Source of the DNA: Desulfurococcales archaeon
GTDB taxonomy: Archaea; Thermoproteota; Thermoprotei_A; Sulfolobales; NBVN01
Length of the DNA stretch: 14,113 bases
Direction of reading: 5' to 3'
NCBI GenBank assembly: GCA_021163585.1
Contig: JAGGTW010000039.1
Span: 1-14,113, forward strand
Made by a program: the position numbers and the translations under genes. The notes below the pieces were generated by a model. That model was not told the origin of the DNA. It made no database searches and was given only the letters and a program-made list of their open reading frames with translations. Position 1 is the stretch's first letter; each line of letters opens with the position of its first letter. This document shows, piece after piece, positions 14,104-14,113 of this stretch.

Positions 14104-14113
14104 GGTTTTAGAC

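Overview
The window reads as a chromosomal segment of a hyperthermophilic or thermophilic archaeon, most likely a Thermoproteota (crenarchaeal) lineage. The signs are a four-subunit archaeal 2-oxoacid:ferredoxin oxidoreductase, a DUF1464 protein, A/T-rich TATA-like boxes close to start codons, Shine-Dalgarno sites of the GGAGGTGATC type inside operons, frequent GTG and TTG starts, and tightly packed genes. I cannot name a genus. There are no tRNA or rRNA genes, insertion sequences or CRISPR arrays, and no gene-free stretch longer than 300 bases (the longest is 6776-7016).

Left part (1-4557, all on the minus strand). In the direction of transcription: a small roadblock-like protein (4557-4222); the korDABC operon for a 2-oxoacid:ferredoxin oxidoreductase (4058-1313), with overlapping or nearly touching genes and a palindrome around its promoter; a 66-residue zinc-ribbon protein (1154-954); and threonine synthase (841 to the window edge, C-terminus missing).

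Middle (4684-9357). An HD-domain phosphohydrolase (plus) diverges from the roadblock-like gene. It converges on a minus-strand pair made of a macro-domain protein and a P-loop ATPase of the BioD/CobB type. After a 240-base leader come two plus-strand genes: a CobD/HisC-like fold-type I PLP enzyme that lacks its Schiff-base lysine, and a DUF1464 sugar-kinase-fold protein. A perfect 14-base palindrome lies just after the stop of the first.

Right part (9479-14113). A MoxR-type AAA+ ATPase (plus) meets, tail to tail with overlapping stops, a minus-strand operon of transglutaminase (with a C-terminal DUF4129-like tail), DUF58 protein and polytopic membrane protein. MoxR, DUF58 and transglutaminase usually occur together in bacteria and archaea and are thought to work as a membrane-associated chaperone/assembly system; here the ATPase is split off on the other strand. 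The transglutaminase seems to have lost its proper start through a one-base frameshift near 14066.

The points most worth following are the PLP-fold protein with three substituted active-site residues, the frameshifted N-terminus of the transglutaminase, and the unassigned pairings (PLP-fold with DUF1464, macro with P-loop ATPase).
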